A DNA stretch of 64,000 bases from Gymnogyps californianus. Its lineage: Eukaryota; Chordata; Aves; Accipitriformes; Cathartidae. The DNA is taken from contig NC_059485.1 of the NCBI RefSeq assembly GCF_018139145.2, forward strand, positions 15,189,698 through 15,253,697, written 5' to 3'. The position numbers and the translations under genes were made by a program. How positions within the stretch are numbered: position 1 is the first letter of the stretch; each line of letters starts with the position of its first letter. A model generated the notes under the pieces. That model was not told the DNA's origin and searched no databases. It worked only from the letters and a program-made list of their open reading frames with translations. Shown here one piece after another: positions 12,301 through 24,788 of the stretch.

Positions 12301-12832
12301 GGAAATCAAGGGGAATCCCGAATCAGAAATATATCTACTTTCTGTAGAAATCCATGCAAATAAATAAATTGCAATCTTATAAGCCTCTAAAATGTTAAAA
12401 CAGCCTTGTATTTGAAAATACATCAGGGTTGTGGCTCTCAACGTGCAACCCAGTAAAAACATTTGCATAATCAGTTTATCAAGGCATATTTTTGAAGAAA
12501 ATTTCCATTAAAAAGTTCTGAACATTATGTAATTACTGCTTTGAAGAAGATGATATAAATATACCTATCAAGTGTCCTTTGCATTATTTATTTTGGATAC
12601 TTAGGTTTACTGTAAGAGACAAACAAAAAGCATTTTAGTATCATAAGCTGACTGCAGATACTGCAAATGCAGATAAAACACTTGGGGTGAGAAAGTGGTT
12701 AAACCATTTAATGTTCTAGTTCACCCACTAAGACAATAACTCAAACATTTGTTTTGTTTCCAAAATACAATTTTCAGGTATGACATTAGGGAGAGGGAGA
12801 GAAGAGGAGAGACTAGAGAAGTATCCATATAT
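6362..12832. other. no gene recognised; short simple repeats
   Basis: AT-rich unassigned sequence with a G11 run at 6647-6657, a TTTTG-rich tract near 6821-6853 and a short AAGC repeat near 8301-8319. A minus-strand frame at 9300-9460 ends at a strong CTG|GTGAGT donor near 9308, and another minus-strand frame spans 10036-10329. Both translate to hydrophobic or Cys-rich sequence and are too weak to call as exons. Confidence 0.4.
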
Positions 12833-13399
12833 TGTCCTGGTTTCCACTGGGATAGAGTTAGTTTTCTTCCTAGTAGCTGGTATAGTGCTGTGTTTTGGAT
12901 TTAGGATGAGAATAATGTTGATAACACACTGATGTTTTCAGTGGTTGCGAAGTAGTGTTTATACCAAGTCAAGGATTTTTCAGCTTCTCATGCCCAGCCA
13001 GCAAGAAGGCTGGAGGGGCACAAGAAGCTGGGAGGGGACACAGCCAGGACAGCTGACCCCAACTGGCCAAAGGAATATTCCAAACTGGGGGGAGCTGCCT
13101 GGGAGGGGTGGATTGCTGCTCAGGGGCTGGCTGAGCATCAGTCAGCAGTTGGTGAGCAATTGCATTGTGTGTCACTTGTTTATCTTGGGTTACGTTTCAT
13201 TCTCTTTTTGTTATCTTCCTTTTCATTATAATTATTACTATATTTTATTTTTTTATTTCAATCATTAAACTGTTCTTATCTCATCCCACAAGTTTTACTC
13301 ATTTTCGATTCTCCTCCCCTTCCCACCGGGGGCGGGCAGGGGAGGAGTGAGCAAGCAGCTGCGTGGTGCTTAGTTGCTGGCTGGGGTTAAACCACGACA
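12833..13399 (+). mobile_element. solo LTR, avian ERVL-like (TGTCCTGG type), copy 1
   Basis: A 567-bp LTR starting TGTCCTGGTTTCCACTGG and ending GGGTTAAACCACGACA. It matches the element at 54417-55067 along its whole length. Shared blocks include GATAGAGTTAGTTTTCTTC, GAATAATGTTGATAACACAC, CAGCTGACCC, GAGCAATTGCATTGTG and GCGTGGTGCTTAGTTGCTGG. The flanks are TATAT (12828-12832) and CATAC (13400-13404), which differ by two transitions and may be a decayed 5-bp target duplication. Compared with copy 2 it lacks about 40 bp that include the TATA box, so it probably has no intact promoter. No internal retroviral sequence adjoins it. Confidence 0.85.
13264..13269 (+). promoter_or_regulatory. ATTAAA polyadenylation signal in the LTR
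   Basis: ATTAAA lies in the same position relative to the LTR end as in the second copy, followed by a T-rich stretch. It likely marks the end of the R region. Confidence 0.45.
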
Positions 13400-13404
13400 C
13401 ATAC

Positions 13405-16400
13405 AAAGAACACACTTCCACTGTACCTGTAAACATATCTATTTTTTTGTAGAACAATTGTTATCGCTTGACTATTTTAGATCTATGCTAATGGAGTAGC
13501 ATAGGCCTGGATATATCTTTCTAAGGAAAGAAAGAAGAGAAAAAAGATTGAAATAAGGCATCCTGAATTTTCAAAGGGCCCTTTCTTCTAATCTATCTGC
13601 TTGGATAATGCGTCCAGAGTGGCATTTTGTAATGACAGCAACTTTCCAACAAATCAATAGTTATTTAATTCCCAACAAGCTCTCGAGTCCATTAAACCTG
13701 ATTACATTCACCCATTTCAGTTGGGTGCAGTTATTTTTCCTACACCGGCACTTAATCTATAACAGGAACTTATGAGAACTTTCAAAAGCAATTTCAACAT
13801 CAATCAGCATAGAGTGAAAGGCACGATTTGCTTGTAATTATTTATTGGACAGGATGGCACAGGGTCTGACTGAGCTCTAGCGTCCGACCTTCACCCCTAG
13901 ATTCTAATGGATATGAAGGCCTGCTTGATGTATGCAAGTGTGCTACTGTGTCTCACCGCATAAAAAAAATAGCATCAGCCTGCATGTCCCAGAAGACAGT
14001 TTTTCAATACCTGATAATGGCCACTGTGCAATACTATATTTCTATTTTAGATATATGTGTCTGATATTAAGCCTAAAGTGAAGAACACAACTCTCAGTCT
14101 TTGATTACTGAATGGACCTATACGGAAAAAAACCTGTTTCATGCTGTGATTGCTCCTCTACACCAGCTAACTGTTGTAGTAAAGGAGCATAATGAAAATT
14201 TGCCTCTCCTACACAGTTAATTTGACTGATCACTAGCATGACACAGAAATGCCATAATACACATGTGCGTCTCAATCCTGTTAATGCATAATATCTAACT
14301 ACTGCCATTTATAGTGTACACTGTTTTTTTTTCATTTTATCAATCCTTGGAAATGTTATTTGAATTCCTTCTTAATGTCTTCTAATACTGCAAACAACTG
14401 AATACTTTCTGCTTAATTAGTGTCTACGTGATCTATTCAAAATCCTAAGTGTAACAGCAGAAAATTCAGTAGTACCACTTTTTGACAACAATAAAATAAA
14501 AGCTAAGATAGACAAAACAACAACAACTACTAAATCTAGTAATTGCCAGTTAACTTCTAAAATACAGAACTCTTGCCCTGAAGCAACATCTTACACTTTC
14601 AGGGTTCAAAAGAATTAATATGATGTGCATAAATATTCTGTGAAGCTGATATATTTCTATACACACAAAAACACAAACCCTTTTTCATTCAGTGTGACGC
14701 ATAACATATGAATTAATGCATATTTAACACTATTCATATTTGCTGTGCTAAAACACTTAACCTAAACACATCATGGTAAGTTACTTTGTCTTATGACCTG
14801 CCGTGGGAATGCTGACTCCCTCAGAAACCTAGAATGGATAGCAAATCCTCTGCCCTGTGGTCAACCTCGCGAAGCAAAGGCATGAATGTTAAACAGCAGA
14901 CAAATCAATACAAGCAAATATAGCTCAACTACACCATTTATTCAGCCATGAGAGATGTCAATACACAGATTAGGGTGATCCATCTTTTTGATTTCCTACT
15001 GTCTTCTCACTGACTACATGAGAGCTTTTGCCTGTATTAAAAGTGTTTGCTTTCTCAACCATAAAAATTCCAATTATTACTCTAAGTGCACTAGAGTTAA
15101 GTTGCTTGTTGGAAGCGGCCTTGCATTACCTGAACAAGTCCAGCGAAGTATGGTGCTGCCGGCAGAATCATTGGCACTCCATATGGATGTAGCAACACTC
15201 CTTGAGACGACAACATGGTTTAAGTGATAGTATTACTCCCACTAAAGCTAAACACATCAATTGAAAGTTAGGGGAAAATCTATATACCAACTTCTTCCAA
15301 ACTCAGAGCTAGAACCAAATAACTTCTGTCAGGGGCAAAGCCCACATCAGCTGTAAAAAAAAGAAAAAAATTGACGTCAGCAACTCTTAATGTTAAAATT
15401 TTCTTCAGAGACAACAGATAGAAACAACAGCTGCAAACCTAACTCTACCAAAAAAGGAAGGTGCTATTTTGGGACCAGCTTAAGTAACATGACTAACCAA
15501 GTACTCTATCAGTTCAGATTTTTAAGTACTATACACATACAGATCAAATGCTGTACAGATCTCCCGATTAGAATTAATTTTCCTATCAGTTCTGGCATAT
15601 ACATGAGAACAGTTACTATTAGAAGCCATTTAAAAAATAAACAGGTTTATCATGATTGCGTAAGTAAATGTTTCCCTGTATTTATAAGCTGTTAAACAAT
15701 ATTAATGTGAGAGTTTAAACTTAAGTCTGTTACATTGGATACATATTCTGTTTTGATTCATTATATTTCTTGCTTATTTTGAATATTTGAGCTAACTAAT
15801 GCAGTCTAACTACATTTTAATGGCTTTTCTAACCTTTCACAACATCTATGTTGTTACATTTATCATAACTTTTTTAAAAAGAACGAATTTGACCTTTAAA
15901 GTGTTTCATATCTGTTCTCCAATTAAACTTACACTCAGTGTAAGAGACAAAAGAGCGAAATTTAGGCTGTTTTCCCCCCTAAACAAAAGAGATTTGCTTT
16001 TTAATGTACTACTTGCAAGACATTCTCTTCCACAGCTAATCATTTTTACTTTAGACAAAACAAACTTAGTCATTAACACCTGTTTCACGTGCAATGTATC
16101 TTCTATTGCAGATATGACTAACGACAAGAATTACAATTGAGCAAGATTTTTTAAATTCAATAAAGAATTAGTTAGGTGCTTAAAACTTCATGTTACAAGT
16201 CAAAAAAAAAATAAATCCTCTCCTACAGTCTTTGAATAACCAGGGTGCTTCACACCACTAATTTCAGCTACTTGATTTTGTTGCATAATTACTTTTCCAG
16301 ATAACTAATTGCAGACAAGATTTGATGGGATACTCAGTTATTTAATGTCACATTTTGACCATCATGAAAGGTTTTCAGTAATTGATTCTCATGTATCAAG

Positions 16401-17187
16401 GCAGCTGTGTTGCATGATTTAGAAATCTACCTTAGCAGCTGCATGTTGGCCCTCATTACTATCAGCCTTATACCATTTCTAACTTTAGATGTTGAATTGT
16501 GACCCTCTGTGGTGCTCTTTTGAGAGACTGCCAATGAGGACAGCAATTGTCACATGATGAAGTGATGTTTACCTAGTTCCATCCCCTGTTATAGAATCAC
16601 TTCCCTTTTCTGTTGGGGATAATGCTGTTCGCACTAGTTACCTGACTATGCTTTGCTACTAATCATATTTCTTGTTCTTTTCTTATTAAGGAACAGAACC
16701 CTGCAGTTTAATTATTAAGCACACAGTAGGCTGACACATTGTGGGCTTTGCCAAAAGATTTTAATAAATTCCAACACAAAACCAGTTATTAACTTTCATA
16801 CAGAAATATATAAACAAAAGATACATATGAGAAAGCGAGTTGCCATTACAACTCATCTACAAGTATTTCATTTCTAAAAAAAAAAGTTCATTTTAACTAT
16901 TACCTATTTGTTTGGTCTAACAGTGAGCGGCATTTCAAGAGAAAGATTTCTTTCACCTAGGAATGGAGATTATAAAATGAATTCTGCAAGCTTTACTCAA
17001 ATGATTCCAGTGGGACAACTGACATAAATAAGGATTGTTAAATTGCTCTGCAAAATACCTAGTCGTTTTTCTGTTTCAGTATGTATGTATTTGAAAAGAT
17101 GTTAGAAAACCTAAAGAGCAAGATGATTTGTACAGGGAAGCACAGGCTCAAGGGAAGCTTTTCTGTGATTTGTTTTGGGACAGTTTT
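13405..17187. other. no gene recognised
   Basis: Unassigned. 13560-13970 is a little richer in CpG and lacks any repeat signature, which would suit a conserved non-coding element, but this cannot be tested here. Open frames at 14105-14308 (-) and 15390-15695 (+) are read as chance. Confidence 0.4.
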
Positions 17188-17876
17188 TGCTTAACATTTT
17201 CATTAATTATTTTGGCACAAGGCAACATGCTGATGAAATTTCCTGATGACAAAGTTGGAAGGTACTGTCAAGACTGAGGATAAGAATATTATGTAGAAAG
17301 AATTGCTCTACCTTACAGACTGCATTAATAAAAATGGGATGAAATTCAATAATACAAAACGTAAGGTCATGCTTCTGCTAATCACAGAAACTTCAGTTCT
17401 AAACTCAGGAGGAAGAAAAGCAGGACCTCATTGCATCTGTTTAAGTAATCTGAGCTGCTAGTGTGATGCAAACATGAAAAGGCAAATTATCAGTACTTCT
17501 TACTTAATTTTATCTCTCAATTTCTTAGAGGTACTTCCAATAGCATACAGTTCTCTTCATTCACATTAAAAAAAAAAGGTCAAATTCAACTACAACAGCT
17601 GTAGAGAAAGTCCTTTTTGTGTTGTTCAGGGGAATGGAGCAACTATGTTGTAACAGGAACCTAAGAAAGTTTGATTTGTTTATCCTAGCAAAACAATCTG
17701 TGAACAGGGAAGAAAACAGTAGAAGGAAGAGACTGTTTAAGCTAAGGACAATCCTGACACACTGAAAAAAAAATCAAGGAAAAACTAGTTATGAATAAAT
17801 TTAGGCTGAAAATATTTTTTTCAAGTATTTTGGTGTTGGCTAAGTGAGGGTCTAGAACAGCCTTCCAAATCCACAG
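17188..17876 (+). mobile_element. old, degraded CR1-type LINE fragment
   Basis: The order of blocks follows the end of the reverse transcriptase ORF and the 3' region of old CR1 elements. TTAACATTTTCATTAAT comes first. Next is a stretch like GCTGATGA...CCTGATGACAAAG, a decayed form of the usual GCTGATGACAC block. Then come GGGATGAAATTCAATA, GGTCATGC, GAATGGAGCAACTAT, GATTTGTTTATCCTAGC, AATAAATTTAGGCTG and TCTAGAACAGCCTTCCAAA. Many indels and A runs break every frame, and part of 17500-17620 is no longer recognisable. It is much older than the CR1 at 61.1 kb. The match is to remembered consensus sequences, so the subfamily is not assigned. Confidence 0.6.
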
Positions 17877-20800
17877 TAACAAAAAAGGATAGCTTATAAG
17901 CGAAAATTATATGATGCCAATAGTAGTGGTAGTCTGAACTCAGCAACTTACAGGAGGACCATTCCAGTCCTGCAAGCAGTATAAACATTCAAGAATAATG
18001 AAAATATCGAATGTCTAAAAAGCATTTATATTTACTACATTGCAGATTGTAATACATAAAAATAAACTTTGAAAATAAACTGTAGTTACCTGTTTTAATG
18101 AAAGGATGCTTTGCTTGCCTCACTATAACAACATGCTTCTAAATGTATAGCCGTATGGCACTCCAAATCCAAGCTCTGACTTTCTGGTTGGGCTCTTTGA
18201 TGATGTCCCATGTGTGCACCAGCTACCTAAGTTCGCACAAACCTCTGTGAATCAAAACCACAGAAGTACAATACAGCTTTACTCGCATCTCCGCCCCGTG
18301 CCAAATTCTGAACTTACACCAATGCAACTACATCAGCTTCACCAGTTTATACCAACACATTTGTTCTCCCTCCCAGCCACACAAAAAGGAAATTTTTCTT
18401 AAGTTTTACAGTTCACCGTTAGTATTAATGGTCACTCCTGTTCTGCAAGAATATATTGAATACATGAAATCTGACCATCAAGAGTGCTGAGGACTCAGAG
18501 AATGAGCCAGAACAGTATGCTAATATGCTAATAATTCTGTTTCACTTTAGCAGGACCTCTAGCATGATTAAGGTTAAGCATGGGCCTAAATGTTTTTGCT
18601 AGGACAAAGCCAGAATGGTCAGTACCATGGACATCAATCACCTGTCTGAAGCCACTGATGGGGACAGTACTTTCTGCCTACTCCAGGATTCTTACTCTCT
18701 GCAAAAAATGAAGTATGTGGGTGGGTGGAAAAGGGGAGAGCATCTATTTTAAACAACTATACAGCTTTCACTTTCATTACTTTCTAGAAAATTATAATGC
18801 TGTTAGAAAAAAAAGACATGCTAAGTCATTTTCAGTATGTTAATGGAGGGCATGTTTCTTTCAGCTATCTATTTCCAAACCCTGGGGTTTTTTTCATTAA
18901 AAATTTTCAAGGATTTTCTGAAACTGAAAACCAATTTTAAAAACGAAAGACAAGAAAAGAACAAGAAAATAGATGAACGCTAGTTTTATATATAAAATAT
19001 ACACAAATACATACAATCTAATATGTTTCATTTCTGCAGAATTTTGCTAAAAGGCAGGTATTATTTATGAAAAGCTGGTTTTAAAGGTGAACAGCATAGG
19101 TTAAGCAAGCTAAGGTAGCAGTAGAAGGTCACAAAATACGTATTTCAGGCCCAGCAGTCTAATGCCGTAATCTTATGTTTTAGCACAGAACTGAAGCTAC
19201 TGATAGGAGTGCTCTAACAGTGATTTCACTGCAGATTGGCTAAAAAGTCATTTGAAATGGGAAGGAAATGGAGACCACTGTACAGCACAGATGTACACAG
19301 AACGAAATAAAGCCAGAAGTATGCCTGAAAACAGGGCTACACATACAGGCAGAACAAGAAAAAATGAAAATGATGCAAGAAGGGCCAAGGATTTGATCCC
19401 ACCTGCATAAAATACCTAAATTGCACATTAGACAATGACCAAAATATTCCCCCAGGCAAAAGCATTGCCTAGTTTTGCTACGGTTCAAGGTAAAAAAGAC
19501 TTTAGCAACTTCCCCGGAGCCACATTGCCTGGAAAAGGCAGATCCCTGCAATGCAGTCATCAGCCAATCAATGACGTATGCTCTAATCAGATCCTGACAG
19601 AAGTAATCTATTTAGACCATCTTTCTGCCAAATAATTAATTCCTCTTAATGACTATATCTAGTTCAAAATACCACAAACAGTGGTTCTTCCAAATGCTAT
19701 ACAACACCAACGAACTTCAAATAATTTCTATTTCCTTCCAACATTGGCCTAACTTTCCCATCTCACAGACCATAAATAATTCAGGTACCACTTTGGCACC
19801 CTCTTCATAGCTGATGCTATGTCATATTTGATTCCTTTAAGCTTTTCTTCAAGCCTCCCATTTTCTGGCCACCTTTCCTATTCTCCAAATGCTCTCCATT
19901 TTATCTTGAAGATTTCTCAGTGGTTTTCTGGTAAAGGAAAAAACAGAACTAAGAGGATAAAGTAGTTTCCAAGTCTCCTGGTAGTTTCCATCATCCACAG
20001 CAACTTTAGATTATTGTCCCTAAAGAAGTGTTACCAGATCAGTACCATGCACGCTCCGAAAGAGAAGGTGAGCTGCCATTGTTTAGCATTGCCTGAGGTA
20101 AGTAGACCCAGGCATTAAATGAAACATTGGTAACAGAAAAAGCTGTCGTGTATGTCTTCCCCCCACCCTCCCAACCATGACTGCTGCCACTTTTACAACT
20201 ACTACGCTTGTCTTCCAAAGACTATTTCCACCTTTCTGCAAAAACCATCAGGGACCAAAGGCTCTTCAAGGGCACCAGAAGCACTGTCCAGATTTGACCC
20301 CTGTCCTCAGCTGCTGACTCTATTCTACTCCTCTAAGCAAAGCTTGAAGTACATGTAGGAGCTGTTCACGCCAAGTATCAATTCCCCAGCCAACTCCTAT
20401 TATACTTAACAAAGAACCACAATACAACATGTGGTTGTATTTTAGTGACTTTTAAAGTAGAAAATATCACATATACAAATCAAAGATATCTACTGATCTC
20501 ATACTGATACAAGTATGGCGGATACTGTCAGTTTGTTGAGTTTATTAAGCATCTCAGTTTATACTAGTGTATAGGGCAAGCATACAGAAACTGTTTACAA
20601 CTGGGAGAGTCCATCTTTTTCAAGTATGTGGAACACTTGTAGGATACAGCACATTTGGTATTAACACATTTTTTTCCGAACTTAAAGTTTCTTTTTGAAA
20701 ATTACATTAGCTCTGAGGAGCAAATTAAAAACTTGCTGCAGTTCAAGATGCACCTAGCTAATGCTTTCAATCAGAAGCCAACAATGTTTCAGTTCCATTG

Positions 20801-21179
20801 AAGTTCAGCTTTCTAGCCTTTTTCTTTTAAATATACAATGGTGGCAAATTTAGAGACTTCAAAGATAAATAAAGATAAATAATTATAGTCCTGCTGACTA
20901 TGAGAGTTTCAGACAAAATCACCTCATGCAAAAACTTAGGAAGCATATTTGGGAAACAATTTGTAGCCCTAGAAAAATCAAGGCTTTCACATTATAGCCC
21001 ATTGGTCTTACACTACTTGAAGTGCACTATCTCAGCAAATGTTGGTCTCCAGGTACATGGCAAATCCTTTTTCTTTGGTTTGACTAACTCCAAACTTTCT
21101 TTTTTGTTGTCAGTACTGTGCACTGATTCACCTGCTGCTCTAATATCTCACTGGCTAAAGAATGGCATGTTTACTTTGC
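17877..21179. other. no gene recognised
   Basis: Unassigned. From about 19640 the + strand becomes pyrimidine-rich, which may be part of the same old repeat suspected at 21180-21660. No exon with two good splice sites was seen. Confidence 0.4.
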
Positions 21180-21660
21180 GTTTCTTTTGGAATGCTCCCA
21201 CAAAGATCACTTCTGCTTTTCCTCCTTGCATTGCCCCATAACACATCCTTTTACTACCTCAGCAACTATAGAGTACTTGTACCTTCGAGTGCTCACTTCA
21301 GCCTATTCCTACCCCAGCTACTAATGTGAACAACTGAAAGATTAATATCTTCCTCATATTGTCTTGAATATTATGCTCCTTCACCTCCTAACTACACTCA
21401 AAATGGCATTGACACTTTCTCCTGTAATTTCCTGATAGGAGGTAAGAACTTCCTATAAACATCTATGAATGCTCTCTTTCAGCCAATAAAACCTCCTCTT
21501 GCCAGAATGCCACACAAAAACGTTGACTGGGGGGGGTGAACTGACTGCTGAGTAGCATGATGACCAGTATCTCTGTTCCTCTGCAAGTCAGCTATACATT
21601 TGTATCCATCTTAGAATGTAAATTCCTTTTGAAGAGAACTATGTCTGGTACGAGGAGATC
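21180..21660 (+). mobile_element. possible ancient LINE remnant
   Basis: Pyrimidine-rich + strand leading to TTAGAATGTAAATTCC then TTTTGAAGAGAACTATGTC. This resembles the T-G-TAA-CTC-TTT-GGGCAG-GACC-TGTCT segment found near the 3' end of several ancient amniote repeats. The upstream block CTACCTCAGCAACTATAGAG also looks repeat-derived. There is no open frame and the ends are unclear. The call rests on one remembered motif. Confidence 0.3.
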
Positions 21661-24600
21661 ATCACCTATGACAGTAATATGAAACTCACACACACTCAAA
21701 AGGTATACATCTACTTAGCTTCACTTTTTCAGGAACGTGTGAAGGCAGAGATTTTTACATAAATGGCTTGCCCTCTTCTACATCCTTAGAAACCTTCAGT
21801 TCCTGCTTAGACTAGACTGCTAGAGATACATATTTGTCTCCTGATAGCAGATAGAGTGATTTACCCTTCAGTGAGTTGCAAAACACATTCACTTACATAG
21901 GTGATAAACGTATGCTAGAGAGAGGAAGCAGGTTAAAAAGAATGGAGTTAAGGGATGCCTCTGTGGCTGGACTTCCCTTTGGCTACCACAAAAACATAAG
22001 GATCTGTCATCATCTATACATATCACGGCACAAAACCAGGGAACAATCCGTGAACCACTACTCCCTGAAAAAACAAACAAACAAAACAGCTACAGGTGCC
22101 TTTTGACTTATCTGTGTTTTCATATGAATTAGAAAGATTCTGAATCACAACCAGATTAGTCTTTTTGTGCCAGCATTCATATCAAAGCAGGATGAATCTG
22201 GGAACTTCAGTTATTTAATGTGCTGGGCACTGAACTAGGAAGAAGGATAACATTACACTATGCAAGAAGTTACACAGAAAATCATCTTCTAAATCTGCAA
22301 AAAGTGGTGCAGCACTCATGGTGATTCAAGCCATCTGTAGGGCAGCTCCTTCAGTGAACAGCTCCGTGGCCCTGCACAACTCTATTTGTGAAGGAAGTTT
22401 CTCTGTCTCCTATTGTCCTGGATCACTCAGAAGAGTCAGCTGCAGAACTGGAGGAAAATACTATTGCTTTAACTACCAAGGGTTGATTTTGACATGCATA
22501 CATTACTACTTATTCACAACACCAAAGATGTGTTGCAAAGGTCTTCACTATGTTTCTTACATCTTAATGAGCACTGCATTGCTTTCCTTTTCTTACGGAG
22601 TTCCATACTAGCTTTTATTACATAACTCCTATCTGCTGGATAGTGTACCAGATCAGTTGTATTTTCACTGTTGGCTTCTTTGAGAACAAACTCTTTCCCA
22701 TCTCCAGGCTACTTCAGATATCTTTCACTACTCTGCTCTTGAGTTTATCTGCCGTTTCTTAAAAAGTTAAGATAAGCCTCCAATCTACGTGAAGTTAAGC
22801 AGTTTTGAAAATTTTGTATGAAGTGTAGAACAGACACTTTCAAGATCTCATGCTTGTTTGACATCACGCAGTTACATAGCCAAACTACTGAAAATGACAT
22901 ACATCTTCCAGTGGCATAAATGATAAAGCAGTATCACATACATCTTTATTTAAAAAAAAGTCAGGCTATATATATATGTATTTCACAAAATATGTATTAC
23001 TATCATACTTTCACATATCTTCCTTAATCTCATTCATTTATTCTTCTCTTTCGTGTGCTGGATATAAGATGCCCAAGAAATATGTATTTTTGCATGTATT
23101 TTGCCAACAGGTAGGACCAGACTGTAATCTTCGCCTTGGGGTACATTCATGTGCAAATACAGACCAGCAGCAACAAAATAAATTTTTCCTTGCAAATGAG
23201 GAACAGACTGACTTCTAATCAATATGCACTCTTAATGAATCCTATTGATACACCCAAGCAATGCCATGACAGATCATCATCCATTCCACACAGAATTTTT
23301 GCCAATACTTGAGCACACAGCCAGTCTCACTATCAGTTCATGGCTGTCTTCTTGTTGACACCAACATGCATAAACCAGGATCTCAGGAATACAACAGTGT
23401 ATTCTAGAACAGACAAGCCACCTGCCTGTCACTGTCATCTATCAGGCTTTGGTTGTGTGGAGACGATAGATAGCCACATATTTTTATTGCCAAATCTGGT
23501 CAAACAGACTTCTCTCTATTGCTGTAGTCAGGCTACTCTGACTACTGTATCACAGGAAGCTATGACTTCTTCTTGACCCCAATTAGCACATTCATTATTC
23601 ATCAAAGTACAGTTTTCATTTGCTTCCCTTGGGAACAGCAGAGTATCACTGTGAGGATCTTTCAATACAACTTCACCCCCTTAATACACTCAGGATTTGC
23701 TGACAAGTAACAGCTACTCATCCCCCTGAGTAAAGTTCATATTAATAGGACTGCATGGTGAATCATGAGATGGTATTAAAACATGCCTCTTGCCTGTATA
23801 AATACATCGTTCAAGCACCCCACTATGCCAAGTGCAATGGTTTGATTGCAGAAACCAGCATAGGGTAGATATCCTAAGTGAGCAGGGTGCCTTGGAGAAA
23901 TAACCTATTCAAACCCCAAAATAATAAAGACCCTACTGGTCTTTAAATGGATCAGAGAGAATTTCTGTTCACAGCTGACAAGTTTCATATTCTCCAGAGA
24001 TAAAATATCAAGACTTGAGGGCATTAGATGTAATGCAAGCTGTAATTCAGCTCTATTCAAGACATCAGCAATAGTTTTTACATACTGAAGGTTAGCCAAG
24101 AGCTACAAGCTAGCAGCATATGAGGCAGGCAGGATTTGGCTGAAAGCATTAGAAGGCACAGTTGATATGAAGTTTGCTTCCAAATCTGAATACCCCAAAG
24201 TTAAGAAAGGTTTTTCAACTTTGTTGCTACTTTATGTCCAAAGTCAATTCAGTCTCGTAGGTATCTCCCAATGCAACTGTTTGGAGACACACTTAATCCC
24301 GTGTTCAGCAATTCAGCCACCACTCCCAAACTCAGTCTGATGTCTTAGAGGTAGCTGCTATGCGTGGCCTATCCAGCCAACAGATTACATAGCATAGGAG
24401 TACCTGCCTTTTCCTGAGATGGGTCAGATCTCTTCTGCCCGTAGTCTGAGGGTCTGTGACTGAGGCCAGGTCAATGTGAGTGGAATTGCTCTGGTACTCT
24501 CTACAGGCACCTTCATGCAAACTGCTACTACAGAGGAAAACTACTTTGAAAGAATAAAGTTCCCTCGATTAAGCTTCCACAAAACTTCCTGGTAATACAG

Positions 24601-24750
24601 TAAATAGATCTCACCTTAAAGAATCACATTGTGTGTTTTCTTTCCTCGTCTCCCCCAAGACCCATTAGACAATATTCTCTTTATTCATTATACATTCCAG
24701 TCCGAAATAACTATTCTACCAAACAACAGGTGATTTTCTTCAGCAACCAC

Positions 24751-24788
24751 AGAGGATACTGAATTCATGAGTGGATACTGAATTCATG
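24751..24788. repeat. 19-bp tandem duplication
   Basis: GGATACTGAATTCATG occurs at 24754-24769 and again at 24773-24788, exactly 19 bp apart, with near-identical joining bases. Confidence 0.85.

Noticed and set aside
11721..12468. Several minus-strand frames with partial splice sites
   Set aside because: Their phases conflict with each other, and each lacks one convincing end.
12945..13350. 107-codon and overlapping frames at 12.9-13.3 kb, and the equivalents at 54.6-54.9 kb
   Set aside because: They are inside solo LTRs, which do not encode proteins here. The similar frames at the two sites reflect the shared LTR sequence.
19240..19560. 106-codon minus-strand frame
   Set aside because: Cys/Phe/Ser-rich with no splice sites. 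Expected by chance at this base composition.
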